Shown: piece after piece, positions 48,358 to 58,743 of the stretch
Position numbering within the stretch: position 1 is the stretch's first letter
How the letters are laid out: each line of letters begins with the position of its first letter
From: Marivibrio sp040218065
Lineage (GTDB): Bacteria; Pseudomonadota; Alphaproteobacteria; UBA8366; Aestuariispiraceae
Reading direction: 5' to 3'
Assembly (NCBI RefSeq): GCF_040218065.1
Contig: NZ_JAVJQE010000005.1
Location: 434,001-498,000 of the forward strand
Length of the DNA stretch: 64,000 bases
Program-made: the position numbers and the translations under genes
Notes under the pieces: generated by a model
Told to the model about the DNA's origin: nothing
Databases searched by the model: none
Seen by the model: only the letters and a program-made list of their open reading frames with translations

Positions 48358-49203
48358 TCAGGTCTTCAGGCCGCTGGTCTTGTGCAGGAACCAGTCGACG
48401 ACGAAGTTGACCGACACGGTAAGCAGCGCGACCGCGGCGGCGGGGAACAGCGGCGTCGGCAGGCCGAAGGTGATCAGCGTCGACATCTCGCGCACCATCG
48501 AGCCCCAGTCGGCCGTCGGCGGCTGCAGTCCGAGCCCGAGGAAGCTGAGCGAGGCGATGAACAGGAAGACGAAGCAGAAGCGCAAGCCGAACTCCGCCGC
48601 CAGCGGGGCGGAGATGTTGGGCAGCACCTCGTGCCGAATGATCCACCACAGGCCTTCGCCGCGCAGGCGCGCGACCTCGACATAGTCCATCACGGCGACG
48701 TTCATGCCGACCGCGCGGGCCAGTCGGAAGACGCGCGTCGAATCCAGGATGGCGATCACGACGATCATGTTCAGGACCGACGTGCCGACGATCGTTAGGA
48801 TCAACAGCGCGAAGATCAGCGGCGGGATCGCCATCAGCACGTCGACGATCCGGCTCAAAACCTGGTCGAACCAGCCGCCGATAACGGCCGCCAGCAGCCC
48901 GAAGACGGCGCCCAGCAGGAAGGTCAGCAACGTCGTGACGAAGGCGATTCCAACCGTGTTGCGCGCGCCGTAGACGATGCGCGAGAAGACGTCGCGCCCG
49001 ATATGGTCGGTGCCCAGCAGGAAGGCGGGGTCGTCGCCGATGTTAAGGCCTGCGATTCCGGGCGAGGCGGTCTCAGCGTAGGGCGCGATCAGCGGCGCGA
49101 AGACGGCGGTGATCAGGTAGATCGCGATCATGATCATGCCGAACCAGGCGGTCGGCGGCGCGGTCTTCAGAAGCTTCCAGGCGTTGTGCGCGGGTCTCGA
49201 CAT
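48358..49203 (-). CDS. ABC transporter permease (DppC/OppC-like)
   Basis: 281 residues with an N-terminal helix (MIMIAIYLITAVFAPLIAPY), then LGTDHIGRDVFSRIVYGARN and about five further helices. The EAA-type coupling loop is EVARLRGEGLWWIIRHEVLP. It forms the translocation pore together with the B-type permease. It lies 18 nt before the ATPase gene and 21 nt after the other permease. Confidence 0.94.
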   Translation of the reverse strand: MSRPAHNAWKLLKTAPPTAWFGMIMIAIYLITAVFAPLIAPYAETASPGIAGLNIGDDPAFLLGTDHIGRDVFSRIVYGARNTVGIAFVTTLLTFLLGAVFGLLAAVIGGWFDQVLSRIVDVLMAIPPLIFALLILTIVGTSVLNMIVVIAILDSTRVFRLARAVGMNVAVMDYVEVARLRGEGLWWIIRHEVLPNISAPLAAEFGLRFCFVFLFIASLSFLGLGLQPPTADWGSMVREMSTLITFGLPTPLFPAAAVALLTVSVNFVVDWFLHKTSGLKT

Positions 49204-49224
49204 GGGATCTCTCAGGCCTCCCGA

Positions 49225-50181
49225 TCAGCGCGGATGCAACAGGCGCGGGTTGCTCAGGATCGACAGGATGTCGGCCAGCAGATTGAGCAGGATGTAGGTG
49301 ACGGCGAAGACGAGGCAGGAGGCCTGCACCACCGGCATGTCGCGCTTGGCGACGCTGTCGACCAGCAGCTGACCCAGCCCGGCGTAGGCGAAGACGACCT
49401 CCACCACGACCACGCCGACGATCAGATAGGCGAGGTTCAGGGCAACGACGTTGATGATCGGCGACAGCGCGTTGGGCAGCGCATGGCGCGTGATGATCCG
49501 GCTGCGCGGCACGCCTTTGAGGCGCGCCATCTCGATATAGGGACTGGCCATCAGATTGATGATCGCGGCGCGCGTCATCCGCATCATGTGCGCCATGGTG
49601 ACCAGCGTCAGCGTGACCGCCGGCAGGAACAGAAGCTCCAGCCGGTCGAGGAAGGTCGTGGCCTCGTCCATCCGCGCGATGGCAGGGAACCATTGGTTCT
49701 GCACGGCGAAGAAGTAGACCAGAATATAGGCGGCGAAGAATTCCGGCGAGGAGATCGCCGCCAGCGCGCCCACATTGACCGACCGGTCGTAGAGGCTGTT
49801 GCGGTAGAGCGCCGCCAGCACACCCAAGGTCAGCGCCAGCGGCACCGCGATCGCGGCCGCGTAGCCCGCCAGGAAAAGCGTGTTGTAGACCCGCGGGCCT
49901 ACCAGCTCCGCGATCGGCCTGTCGCTCGCCAGCGAGCGCCCGAAATCCCCCTGCAACACGTCGCCGAGCCAGATGAAGTAGCGTTCTAGCGCCGGCTTAT
50001 CGAGGCCGAGTTCGCGCCGGATGGCGGCGACCGTCTCATCGGTCGCGGCCTGGCCCAAAAGCGCCTCGGCGAAGTCGCCGGGCAGCAGTTCGACGGCCAG
50101 GAAGATAATGATCGTGACGATCCAGAGCGTCAGCAAGCCGAGCGCCAGACGCTGTCCGATCAGCTTCACGATAGACGCCAT
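49225..50181 (-). CDS. ABC transporter permease (DppB/OppB-like)
   Basis: 318 residues. The DppB N-terminus (IGQRLALGLLTLWIVTIIIF), the periplasmic domain, and the coupling loop EMARLKGVPRSRIITRHALP are present. It pairs with the downstream C-type permease. The stretch before it holds the hairpin that separates it from the binding-protein gene. Confidence 0.94.
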   Translation of the reverse strand: MASIVKLIGQRLALGLLTLWIVTIIIFLAVELLPGDFAEALLGQAATDETVAAIRRELGLDKPALERYFIWLGDVLQGDFGRSLASDRPIAELVGPRVYNTLFLAGYAAAIAVPLALTLGVLAALYRNSLYDRSVNVGALAAISSPEFFAAYILVYFFAVQNQWFPAIARMDEATTFLDRLELLFLPAVTLTLVTMAHMMRMTRAAIINLMASPYIEMARLKGVPRSRIITRHALPNALSPIINVVALNLAYLIVGVVVVEVVFAYAGLGQLLVDSVAKRDMPVVQASCLVFAVTYILLNLLADILSILSNPRLLHPR

Positions 50182-50292
50182 GAGAAAACCCCTCGTCCCC
50201 CAACGGAAGCCCGCCTCCGGTTCGGGCGGACGTCGGCCTGTCCTCAGGCCGCAGCCGGCTGCGCGCCGGTCTGTTTATGGAAGGCGCGGCGT

Positions 50293-50327
50293 GCGGGGCC
50301 GGGCCGCCCCCTGCGGCCCGGCCCCGC
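50293..50327 (-). terminator. Strong GC hairpin between binding-protein and permease genes
   Basis: A 15-bp perfect stem GCGGGGCCGGGCCGC / GCGGCCCGGCCCCGC lies 14 nt past the binding-protein stop and lacks a U-run. In ABC operons such hairpins often stabilise or partly stop the transcript so that the binding protein is made in excess; this is inferred. Confidence 0.65.
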
Positions 50328-50341
50328 GCGTCAGCCGCGGA

Positions 50342-51931
50342 TCAGGCGAACCACCACCGCTCGGCCAGCTTGAAGCCGTCGAGCGCGTAGTTGGAGCCGA
50401 CCGGCCCGTGGGCCAGCTTCTCATGGTGCGCGTCCACATAAGAGGCGAACAGCGGGATGATGACGCCGCCCTGATCGCGCACGATGCGCTGCATCTCGGC
50501 GTACATCTCCGCGCGCTTGGCGGAGTCGAGTTCGGCCCGCGCCTCGACCAGCAGGTTGTTGAAGCGCTCATGGCTCCAATAGGTGTCGTTCCACGGCACG
50601 CCCTCGGCGTAGGCCGTGGTGAACATCTGGTCCTCGGTCGGCCGGCCGCCCCAATAGCACATGCAGAAGGGCTTCGACATCCACACGTCCGACCAATAGC
50701 CGTCGTTCGGCTCGCGCACGACGTTGACGGTGATGCCGGCCTGCGCCGCCTGCTCCTTGTAGAGCACGGCGGCGTCGACCGCGCCCGCGAAGGCCGCGTC
50801 GGCCGCGCTGAGGTTGACCGTCAGGTTCTCCATCCCGGCCTTCTTGGCGTAGAACTTCGCCTGATCCGGATCGTAAGTGCGCTGCTCCAGATCCGCGTGG
50901 TAGCGGTTGGCGGTCGCGATCGGGTGGTCGTTGCCTACCGCGCCGTAGCCGCGCAGGATCTTGTTCAGCAGCTCTTCGCGATCGATCGCATGCTTGAGCG
51001 CCAGACGCACGTTGTTGTCCGTGTAAGGATCCTGCGTGGTGATCATCGGCATGGAGTAGTGCTGCGTCCCGTCGGTCTTCAGCACCACGACGCCGTCGCG
51101 CCGCTCCAGCAGGTGGACGGTCTTCAGATCGGCGCGCTCCATATAGTCGACTTCGCCGGTCGTCATGGCGTTGGTGCGCGCGGCCGTATCGGTCAGGGCC
51201 AGCATCTCGAAGCTGTCGAAGTGCTGGCGATCCTCGCCCTTGAAGTAATTCTCGAAGCGCGAAGTCATCGCGCTGACGCCCGGTTCGAAGTTTTCCAGCT
51301 TGTAGGGGCCGGTGCCGTCGCCGGACAGGGCGTCGACGTTGCCTTCGCCGTCGGAGGGCAGCATCGCCAGGTGATAGTCCGTCATGTAGTAGGGGAAGTC
51401 GGCGTTGCCGGCGTTGAGGCGCACGACCAGCGTGTCCTTGCCGTCGGCCTTGATCTCTTCGACGGTGGCCAGCAGCGGGGCGGCGGCGGACTGGGTGTCC
51501 TCGCCGCGATGGTGGTTCAGCGAGGCGATGACGTCCTCGACCGTCAGCGTCTTGCCGCTGTGGAACTCGACCCCCTGGCGGATCTTGAATGTCCAGGTCT
51601 TGGCGTCGGGCGACGCCTCCCAGCTCTCCGCGATCTCGGGGCCGACTTCGCCCTCGGGCGTCACCTCGGTCAGCGAACTGCGCAGCGTGCCGTAGCCCAG
51701 CACCTGGTTGAAGGTGGTGTCGAATGTCGCCGGATCCAGCACGTCCGAGGTCGAGCCGGTGCCGAGGCCGACGCGCATGTGCCCGCCCTTCTTCGGCGTC
51801 GCCGCCCGCGCGGCGGGCGCGCCCATCAGGCCGGTCGTTCCCAGCACGCCGATGGCGGTCGCGCCGGCCAGGAAATCGCGTCGGCTGATCTTGTTGGCGG
51901 CGTACAGCTGTTGAAGCTCTTTATAGGTCAT
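50342..51931 (-). CDS. Peptide/nickel-type ABC substrate-binding protein (SBP family 5)
   Basis: 529 residues. A twin-arginine signal ISRRDFLAGATAIGVLGTTG directs it to the periplasm. Family-5 blocks include VGPEIAESWEASPDAKTWTF, KIRQGVEFHSGKTLTVEDV, DALSGDGTGPYKLENFEPG and, later, VRLALKHAIDREELL. It delivers a dipeptide, oligopeptide or related cation to the permeases encoded downstream. It is the first gene of a four-gene operon. Confidence 0.94.
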   Translation of the reverse strand: MTYKELQQLYAANKISRRDFLAGATAIGVLGTTGLMGAPAARAATPKKGGHMRVGLGTGSTSDVLDPATFDTTFNQVLGYGTLRSSLTEVTPEGEVGPEIAESWEASPDAKTWTFKIRQGVEFHSGKTLTVEDVIASLNHHRGEDTQSAAAPLLATVEEIKADGKDTLVVRLNAGNADFPYYMTDYHLAMLPSDGEGNVDALSGDGTGPYKLENFEPGVSAMTSRFENYFKGEDRQHFDSFEMLALTDTAARTNAMTTGEVDYMERADLKTVHLLERRDGVVVLKTDGTQHYSMPMITTQDPYTDNNVRLALKHAIDREELLNKILRGYGAVGNDHPIATANRYHADLEQRTYDPDQAKFYAKKAGMENLTVNLSAADAAFAGAVDAAVLYKEQAAQAGITVNVVREPNDGYWSDVWMSKPFCMCYWGGRPTEDQMFTTAYAEGVPWNDTYWSHERFNNLLVEARAELDSAKRAEMYAEMQRIVRDQGGVIIPLFASYVDAHHEKLAHGPVGSNYALDGFKLAERWWFA

Positions 51932-52420
51932 TGGGTCTCTCCCGTTCTTCAGCGTGTTGTTCGTGCGACCCGGCTCGGGTCGGACAAGACGTGGCCGACG
52001 GCGCGGCGCATAAGCGGCGCGCGGCGGCGGATGGGATGCGGCGGCCCGAAGGCCGGTCGGTGGACGACCGTCATGGACGGGTCATCAGCCCCTGTTCTAG
52101 CGCGTCCGATCTTCTTTTTCGGCCGAATCCCGGATCGGCCTTGCATCGTCCGACCTGAGGCAGGGCGGCGACTGCGGCGGACGCGTCGGTTCCCTCCCGG
52201 CATGAGAACACGGGACGGAAAGATTACCAATCAAAAACGGCCCTGCAACCGGCGGCTTCTGGTCAAAGCTACTGATTTCGCCCCTGATTTCGACGCGCCG
52301 CCGACGGGCGCCGCCTTATTCCCGCCCTATCCGCGCCGGGAAAAGACCCAGGCCCCGACCCGGCGCGCGCCCCATTCTCGCGGCTTTCTGAGGCCCGAGG
52401 ACGATGGAGGAGAAAAGGCC
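51932..52420. other. Divergent intergenic region: ABC importer and sortase target
   Basis: About 490 nt with no supported gene. It must contain the promoters of the ABC operon (leftward) and of the sortase-target operon (rightward). Bases 52200-52280 are relatively AT-rich, including GATTACCAATCAAAAACGG. I found no clear operator; GC-rich frames here have poor codon use. Confidence 0.4.
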
Positions 52421-54523
52421 ATGACAAAGAGCAGTCCGATCGGTCCCCGCCGCGCGCGCGCAGCGCTCGCCGCGCTGACTCTGGCGCTCGCGCTGGCCGG
52501 GGCGGCCGCAGCCGCGCAAACGGCGCCGACGCCGGATCGCGGTCTGTTGCTGCGCGGCGAAGAGGGGCGGCCGACAAGCGCGCGATTGATCTCGGCCGAA
52601 ATGACGGCCGACGTCGCCGGCCCGGTCGCGGAAGTGCGCCTGCGGCAGGTCTTCCGCAACGACGGCCCGGCCAGCGCGGAGGCCGCCTACCTCTTCCCCC
52701 TGCCGCCCGACGCTGCGATCCATGCGATGCGCATTCGCATCGGCGAACGGGTCATCGACGGCGTTCTGAAAGAACGCGAGGCCGCGCGTCGCAGCTATCA
52801 GGCCGCCAAACGCGAAGGACGCCGCGCCGGCCTTTTGGAGCAGCAACGCCCCAATCTCTTCACCACCGCCTTCGCCAACGTGCCCGCGGGGGCGACGGTG
52901 TCGGTCGACCTCGCCTTCCAAAGTCGCGCCCAACGGGTCGGCGGCGCCTATGAGCTCAGCCTTCCGCAGGTCGTCACGCGGCGCTACATACCGGCCCTGC
53001 AGGTGGCGCTAGAAGCCCCGGAAGAGGACCTCTGGCGGCGCTTCGCCGAACGCCTTGCCGACGCGGCCGCGATCGACGTCGCCCAGAATGCAGGCGTCGG
53101 CCCGTCCGACATGCGCACGGGCGCCCATGCGCTCGACCTGCTGGTGCGCCTCAAGCCGGGCGCGACGTTGGCGGAAGCGGCGTCGCCGACCCATGCGATC
53201 GACGTGCGGCCGACCGGCGGCGCCGACGCTCCCGCCTATCTGATCCGCTTCGCAAAGGGGGTCGAAGACGTCCGGGGCGACGTGGTGCTGCGCTGGCGCC
53301 CGGAGGTCGAGGAGGATCCGGCGACCGCCGTCTTCGTGGAAGAGCGCCCGGACGGCGTTTATCTGCTGGGCCAGATTCTGCCGCCGAGCGGCGAGGCGAT
53401 GGTGGGCCGTACGCCGCCGCGCGACGTCACCTTCATTCTGGACCGCTCCGGCTCGATGCACGGAGAGGCGATGGCGCAAGCCAAACGCGCGCTGGCCCAG
53501 GCGATCGATCAGCTGACCCCGCAGGATCGCTTTGACGTCATCCGCTTCGACGACCGCTTCGACCGGCTGTTCGGCCGCCTGACGGCGGCGGACCCGGCGG
53601 TGCGCGACGCGGCGCTGGCCGTGCTCGCCGACACGAAGGCCGAAGGCGGCACCGAGATGGCCGCTCCGCTCGCCGCCGCTTTGGCGGAACGCGGCGGAGC
53701 CCGAGCCTTGCGCCAGATCGTCTTTCTGACCGACGGCGCGGTGGGCGCCGAGGTCGAGCTGTTCGCCCTGGTCGCCCGCGAGCTGGAGGAGGCGCGGCTC
53801 TTCACCATCGGCCTCGGACCCGCGCCCAACGACTGGTTCCTGCGCAAGGCGGCCGAGTTCGGCCGCGGCGCCAGTCTACGCATCGCCGATCTGTCGGAGG
53901 CGGAGGCCCGAATGGCCGGCTTCTATCGGCGCATCGCCCGGCCGGCGCTGACCGACCTGTCGCTGATGACTGAAGGCGACGCCGGCGCCGTCATTCGCTA
54001 CCCCGCCCGGACGCCCGACCTCTATGCGGGCGAGCCGGCGGTCTTCGCCATGAAGCTCGATCGCATGCCGGACGGCGTAATGCTGACCGGCGCGCGCGAC
54101 GGGCGGCCCTTCAGCCTGAGCGTTCCGTCGACACGCTTCCAGCCGGCCGCCGGCGTCGCCCGGGCTTGGGCCCGCAAGCGCATCGCTGCGCTGATGGATC
54201 GGCTGCCGCTCGGCGCGGACGAGGCGGCTGTCCGCGAGGCGGTTCTGGAGACCGCCTTCGCCCACGACTTGATGAGCCGCTGGACCAGCTTCGTGGCCGT
54301 CGAACGGCGCATCCCGCCGGAACGCGACGCCGCGCTCGACGGCGGATCCGAGCGGGTGCGTCTTGCACTGGCCGTCTCCGGCCCGGCGACGGCGCTGGGC
54401 CTCGACCGGCGGGCGGCGCTCGGCCTCGGGCTGCTTCTGGCGGGGCTGCTGGCGCTGGCGCTGCTGCGCGCGCCGCGCAGAGGCGCCCCGCTGCTGCGCC
54501 GTCGCCTGGGCGCGCTGTCATGA
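52421..54523 (+). CDS. VIT/vWA-domain sortase target protein
   Basis: 700 residues from the ATG at 52421 (GGAGGAG/AAAAGG upstream). A signal peptide (ALAALTLALALAGAAAAAQ) is followed by a VIT domain (about 30-190, LRQVFRNDGPASAEAAYLFP), then a von Willebrand factor A domain (about 335-510) with the MIDAS motif FILDRSGSMHGE and VFLTDGAVGAE. The C-terminus has one hydrophobic helix and a basic tail as in sortase substrates, but the expected LPxTA-type motif reads GPATALG. Context (sortase overlapping at the stop) identifies it as the proteobacterial sortase target. Likely an envelope-anchored adhesive or calcium-binding protein. Confidence 0.92.
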   Translation: MTKSSPIGPRRARAALAALTLALALAGAAAAAQTAPTPDRGLLLRGEEGRPTSARLISAEMTADVAGPVAEVRLRQVFRNDGPASAEAAYLFPLPPDAAIHAMRIRIGERVIDGVLKEREAARRSYQAAKREGRRAGLLEQQRPNLFTTAFANVPAGATVSVDLAFQSRAQRVGGAYELSLPQVVTRRYIPALQVALEAPEEDLWRRFAERLADAAAIDVAQNAGVGPSDMRTGAHALDLLVRLKPGATLAEAASPTHAIDVRPTGGADAPAYLIRFAKGVEDVRGDVVLRWRPEVEEDPATAVFVEERPDGVYLLGQILPPSGEAMVGRTPPRDVTFILDRSGSMHGEAMAQAKRALAQAIDQLTPQDRFDVIRFDDRFDRLFGRLTAADPAVRDAALAVLADTKAEGGTEMAAPLAAALAERGGARALRQIVFLTDGAVGAEVELFALVARELEEARLFTIGLGPAPNDWFLRKAAEFGRGASLRIADLSEAEARMAGFYRRIARPALTDLSLMTEGDAGAVIRYPARTPDLYAGEPAVFAMKLDRMPDGVMLTGARDGRPFSLSVPSTRFQPAAGVARAWARKRIAALMDRLPLGADEAAVREAVLETAFAHDLMSRWTSFVAVERRIPPERDAALDGGSERVRLALAVSGPATALGLDRRAALGLGLLLAGLLALALLRAPRRGAPLLRRRLGALS

Positions 54524-55116
54524 TCGCGCGGCGTTTCGGGACGATCGCCGCGGTGCTGCTGGTCGCGGCGGGCGCGGCGGTCTTGACGCCGCCGGCGCTG
54601 CTGTGGGCCAAGGCCTGGGCGGCGCCGATCCTGATCGAGCGCGCCTGGGGGCGCGGGGCCGAGGCCGAAGCCGGAAAGGCTCCGCAACCCTGGCCCTGGG
54701 CGGACGGCCGACCGGTGGCGGAGTTGCGCGCGCCGGACCACGGCGTCGTGCGCTACGTCCTGGGCGGGGCCAGCGCGCGGGTATTGGCCTTCGGGCCGAC
54801 CCGGCTTTCCGGCTCCGGCGTTCTGAAGCCGACGGTGCTGTTCGGCCATAACGACACGCACTTCCGGTTTCTGGAGCGCATCGAGGTCGGCGACCGACTG
54901 ACCTACACCGGGCCGGATCGCCTGCCGCGGCGCTATGTCGTAGCCGAAACCCGCATCGCCGACGCCCGAACGCTGACCGTCCCGGACGATCCGGCGGCGC
55001 TGGTGCTGATCACCTGCTGGCCGTTCGAGGCCGCGGCCGCCGCCGGGCCTGAGCGCTTCGTCGTCACCGCTTGGCCGGAGCCGCTGGAGACGGCGGCGGA
55101 GGCGGCGGGGCGGTGA
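54520..55116 (+). CDS. Class GN sortase
   Basis: 198 residues with an N-terminal membrane helix (IAAVLLVAAGAAVLTPPALL). The catalytic residues are visible: His110 in VLFGHNDTHF, Cys166 in VLITCWPFEA and Arg179 in PERFVVTAW. Sortase cleaves the C-terminal signal of its target and transfers it to an envelope component. The ATG overlaps the target gene stop (ATGA), giving a dedicated two-gene system; no histidine kinase/response regulator pair of the larger proteobacterial sortase system is here. Confidence 0.92.
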   Translation: MIARRFGTIAAVLLVAAGAAVLTPPALLWAKAWAAPILIERAWGRGAEAEAGKAPQPWPWADGRPVAELRAPDHGVVRYVLGGASARVLAFGPTRLSGSGVLKPTVLFGHNDTHFRFLERIEVGDRLTYTGPDRLPRRYVVAETRIADARTLTVPDDPAALVLITCWPFEAAAAAGPERFVVTAWPEPLETAAEAAGR

Positions 55117-55354
55117 CGCCAACGGTTTTGGTCCGCCGGGCGCTTGGCCGACATCCGCCCATGACCGCGTCGGGCCGGACCTGTTCCGGCCCGACGGTAT
55201 CCTCCTCGATCCGCGCGGGACGCTGTTCCCGCCGGCGCATGGCCCGGGGGTCGCGGCGCGCTTGCGTCCGGCGTTCGACGCGGGCGATCCGGCTAGGGAC
55301 GCCGCCTCCCCATGCCCCCTGTTCCCGTCCGGCCGCGGGCGCTATATAGCGGGC

Positions 55355-57567
<2,213 letters not shown>

Positions 57568-57571
<4 letters not shown>

Positions 57572-58359
57572 GCCTTGCCATGCCCCGAGATCTGGAGATC
57601 CCGAAGACCGCGCTGGTGACCGGCGGCGGCAAGCGCATCGGCCGGGCGATTTGCGACGCGCTGGCGGGCGACGGCTGGTCGATCGCGGTCCATTATCACG
57701 AATCGCAGGAGGAGGCCGAGGCCGCCTGCGCCGAGCTGCGTGCGGCGGGCGCGCCGAAGGCGGCGGCGATCCAGGGCGATCTCGCGGATGCGGGCTCGGT
57801 CGCGCGCCTGCTGCCGACGGCGATGCAGGCGCTGGGCGAAATAGGTCTGCTGGTCAACAGCGCGGCGATCTTCGAAGGGCCGGATTGGCGGACGATGGAC
57901 GCGGCCGAGATCGACGCCCATATGGCGGTGAATTTCCGCGCGCCGCTTTTGTTGACCCAGGCGTTCGCCGACCTGTTGCCCGAGCGCTTCGGCGGGGCGG
58001 TCGTCAACCTGATCGATCAGCGGGTCTGGAACTTGACGCCGTTCTTTCCTGCCTACACCGCCTCAAAGACGGCGCTGTGGACGGCGACGCGCCAGATGGC
58101 GTTGGCGCTTGCGCCGCGCATCCGCGTCAACGCCGTCGGGCCGGGGCCGACCTTACAGGGGCCGCGCCAAAGCCCGGAGGATTTCGAGGCGCAGTGGCGG
58201 GCCGTGCCGCTCGCCCGCCAGACGCAGCCGAGCGAGATCGCCGAGGCGGTGCTGTATTTGACGCGGGCGCGCGCGGTCACCGGCCAGATGCTGGCGCTCG
58301 ACGGGGGCGAGCATTTGGGCTGGCGCCAAGACGCCCATGGCGTGCATGTTCCCGAATAG
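57568..58359 (+). CDS. Short-chain dehydrogenase/reductase
   Basis: 263 residues; the ATG overlaps the uvrB stop (ATGA). It has the classical SDR cofactor loop TALVTGGGKRIGRAICDAL, the NSAA motif, and YTASKTALW (catalytic Tyr and Lys) with NLIDQ in the Ser position region. The C-terminus is LALDGGEHLGW. The order resembles pteridine-reductase-like SDRs of alphaproteobacteria, but the substrate is not determined. Translational coupling to uvrB is probably positional rather than functional. Confidence 0.9.
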
Positions 58360-58436
58360 GAGCGTCCGCCGCGCTTGCGACGGTTCAATCTTGAAATTGG
58401 GGAATGCGGCGCTAAAGGCCTGAGTCGGCGCGAAAT

Positions 58437-58743
58437 TTCTGACCGAACGGCGGCGATCCGGGAAGTTTTGCACAAGCGAAAAAACTGGCAAATTCGGCAG
58501 CCGAAGCAATTTTCGCAAAGCCGCAAATCTTGCGAGAAACAGAATTGACATACAAAAATATTTTTAAAAACAACGCGTTAGAATATGCTGCCCAAAATTT
58601 GGGCAAAGTCGTATGACCCCTAGGGAATCCGGGCGTGCAGGTGATGCGCTCGCGCTTTCCCCCAAGCTTATCCACAGGAATCGTGGATATCTGTTCGACG
58701 CCCCGGTATCGAGATTTTCAGGTAAAGTTGAGGCGAAAGCGGC
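58437..58743. promoter_or_regulatory. AT-rich region with DnaA-box-like sites upstream of uvrC
   Basis: The gap holds three matches or near-matches to the DnaA box TTWTNCACA: TTTTGCACA (58466-58474), TTATCCACA (58668-58676) and, in inverted orientation, ATATCCACG (58690-58682). Between them is an AT-rich stretch around 58545-58590 (TTGACATACAAAAATATTTT and TTAAAAACAA) and the palindrome GCCCAAA-A-TTTGGGC (58590-58604). The TTGACA at 58546 could be a -35 of uvrC. This is either a DnaA-regulated promoter or an origin-like element; neither is proved. Confidence 0.5.

Noticed and set aside
50021..52420. In-frame extension of the sortase-target gene far upstream
   Set aside because: The frame is open for 2.4 kb before the ATG at 52421, but this stretch is the shadow of the ABC operon on the other strand. 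The signal peptide and the GGAGGAG/AAAAGG site fix the start.
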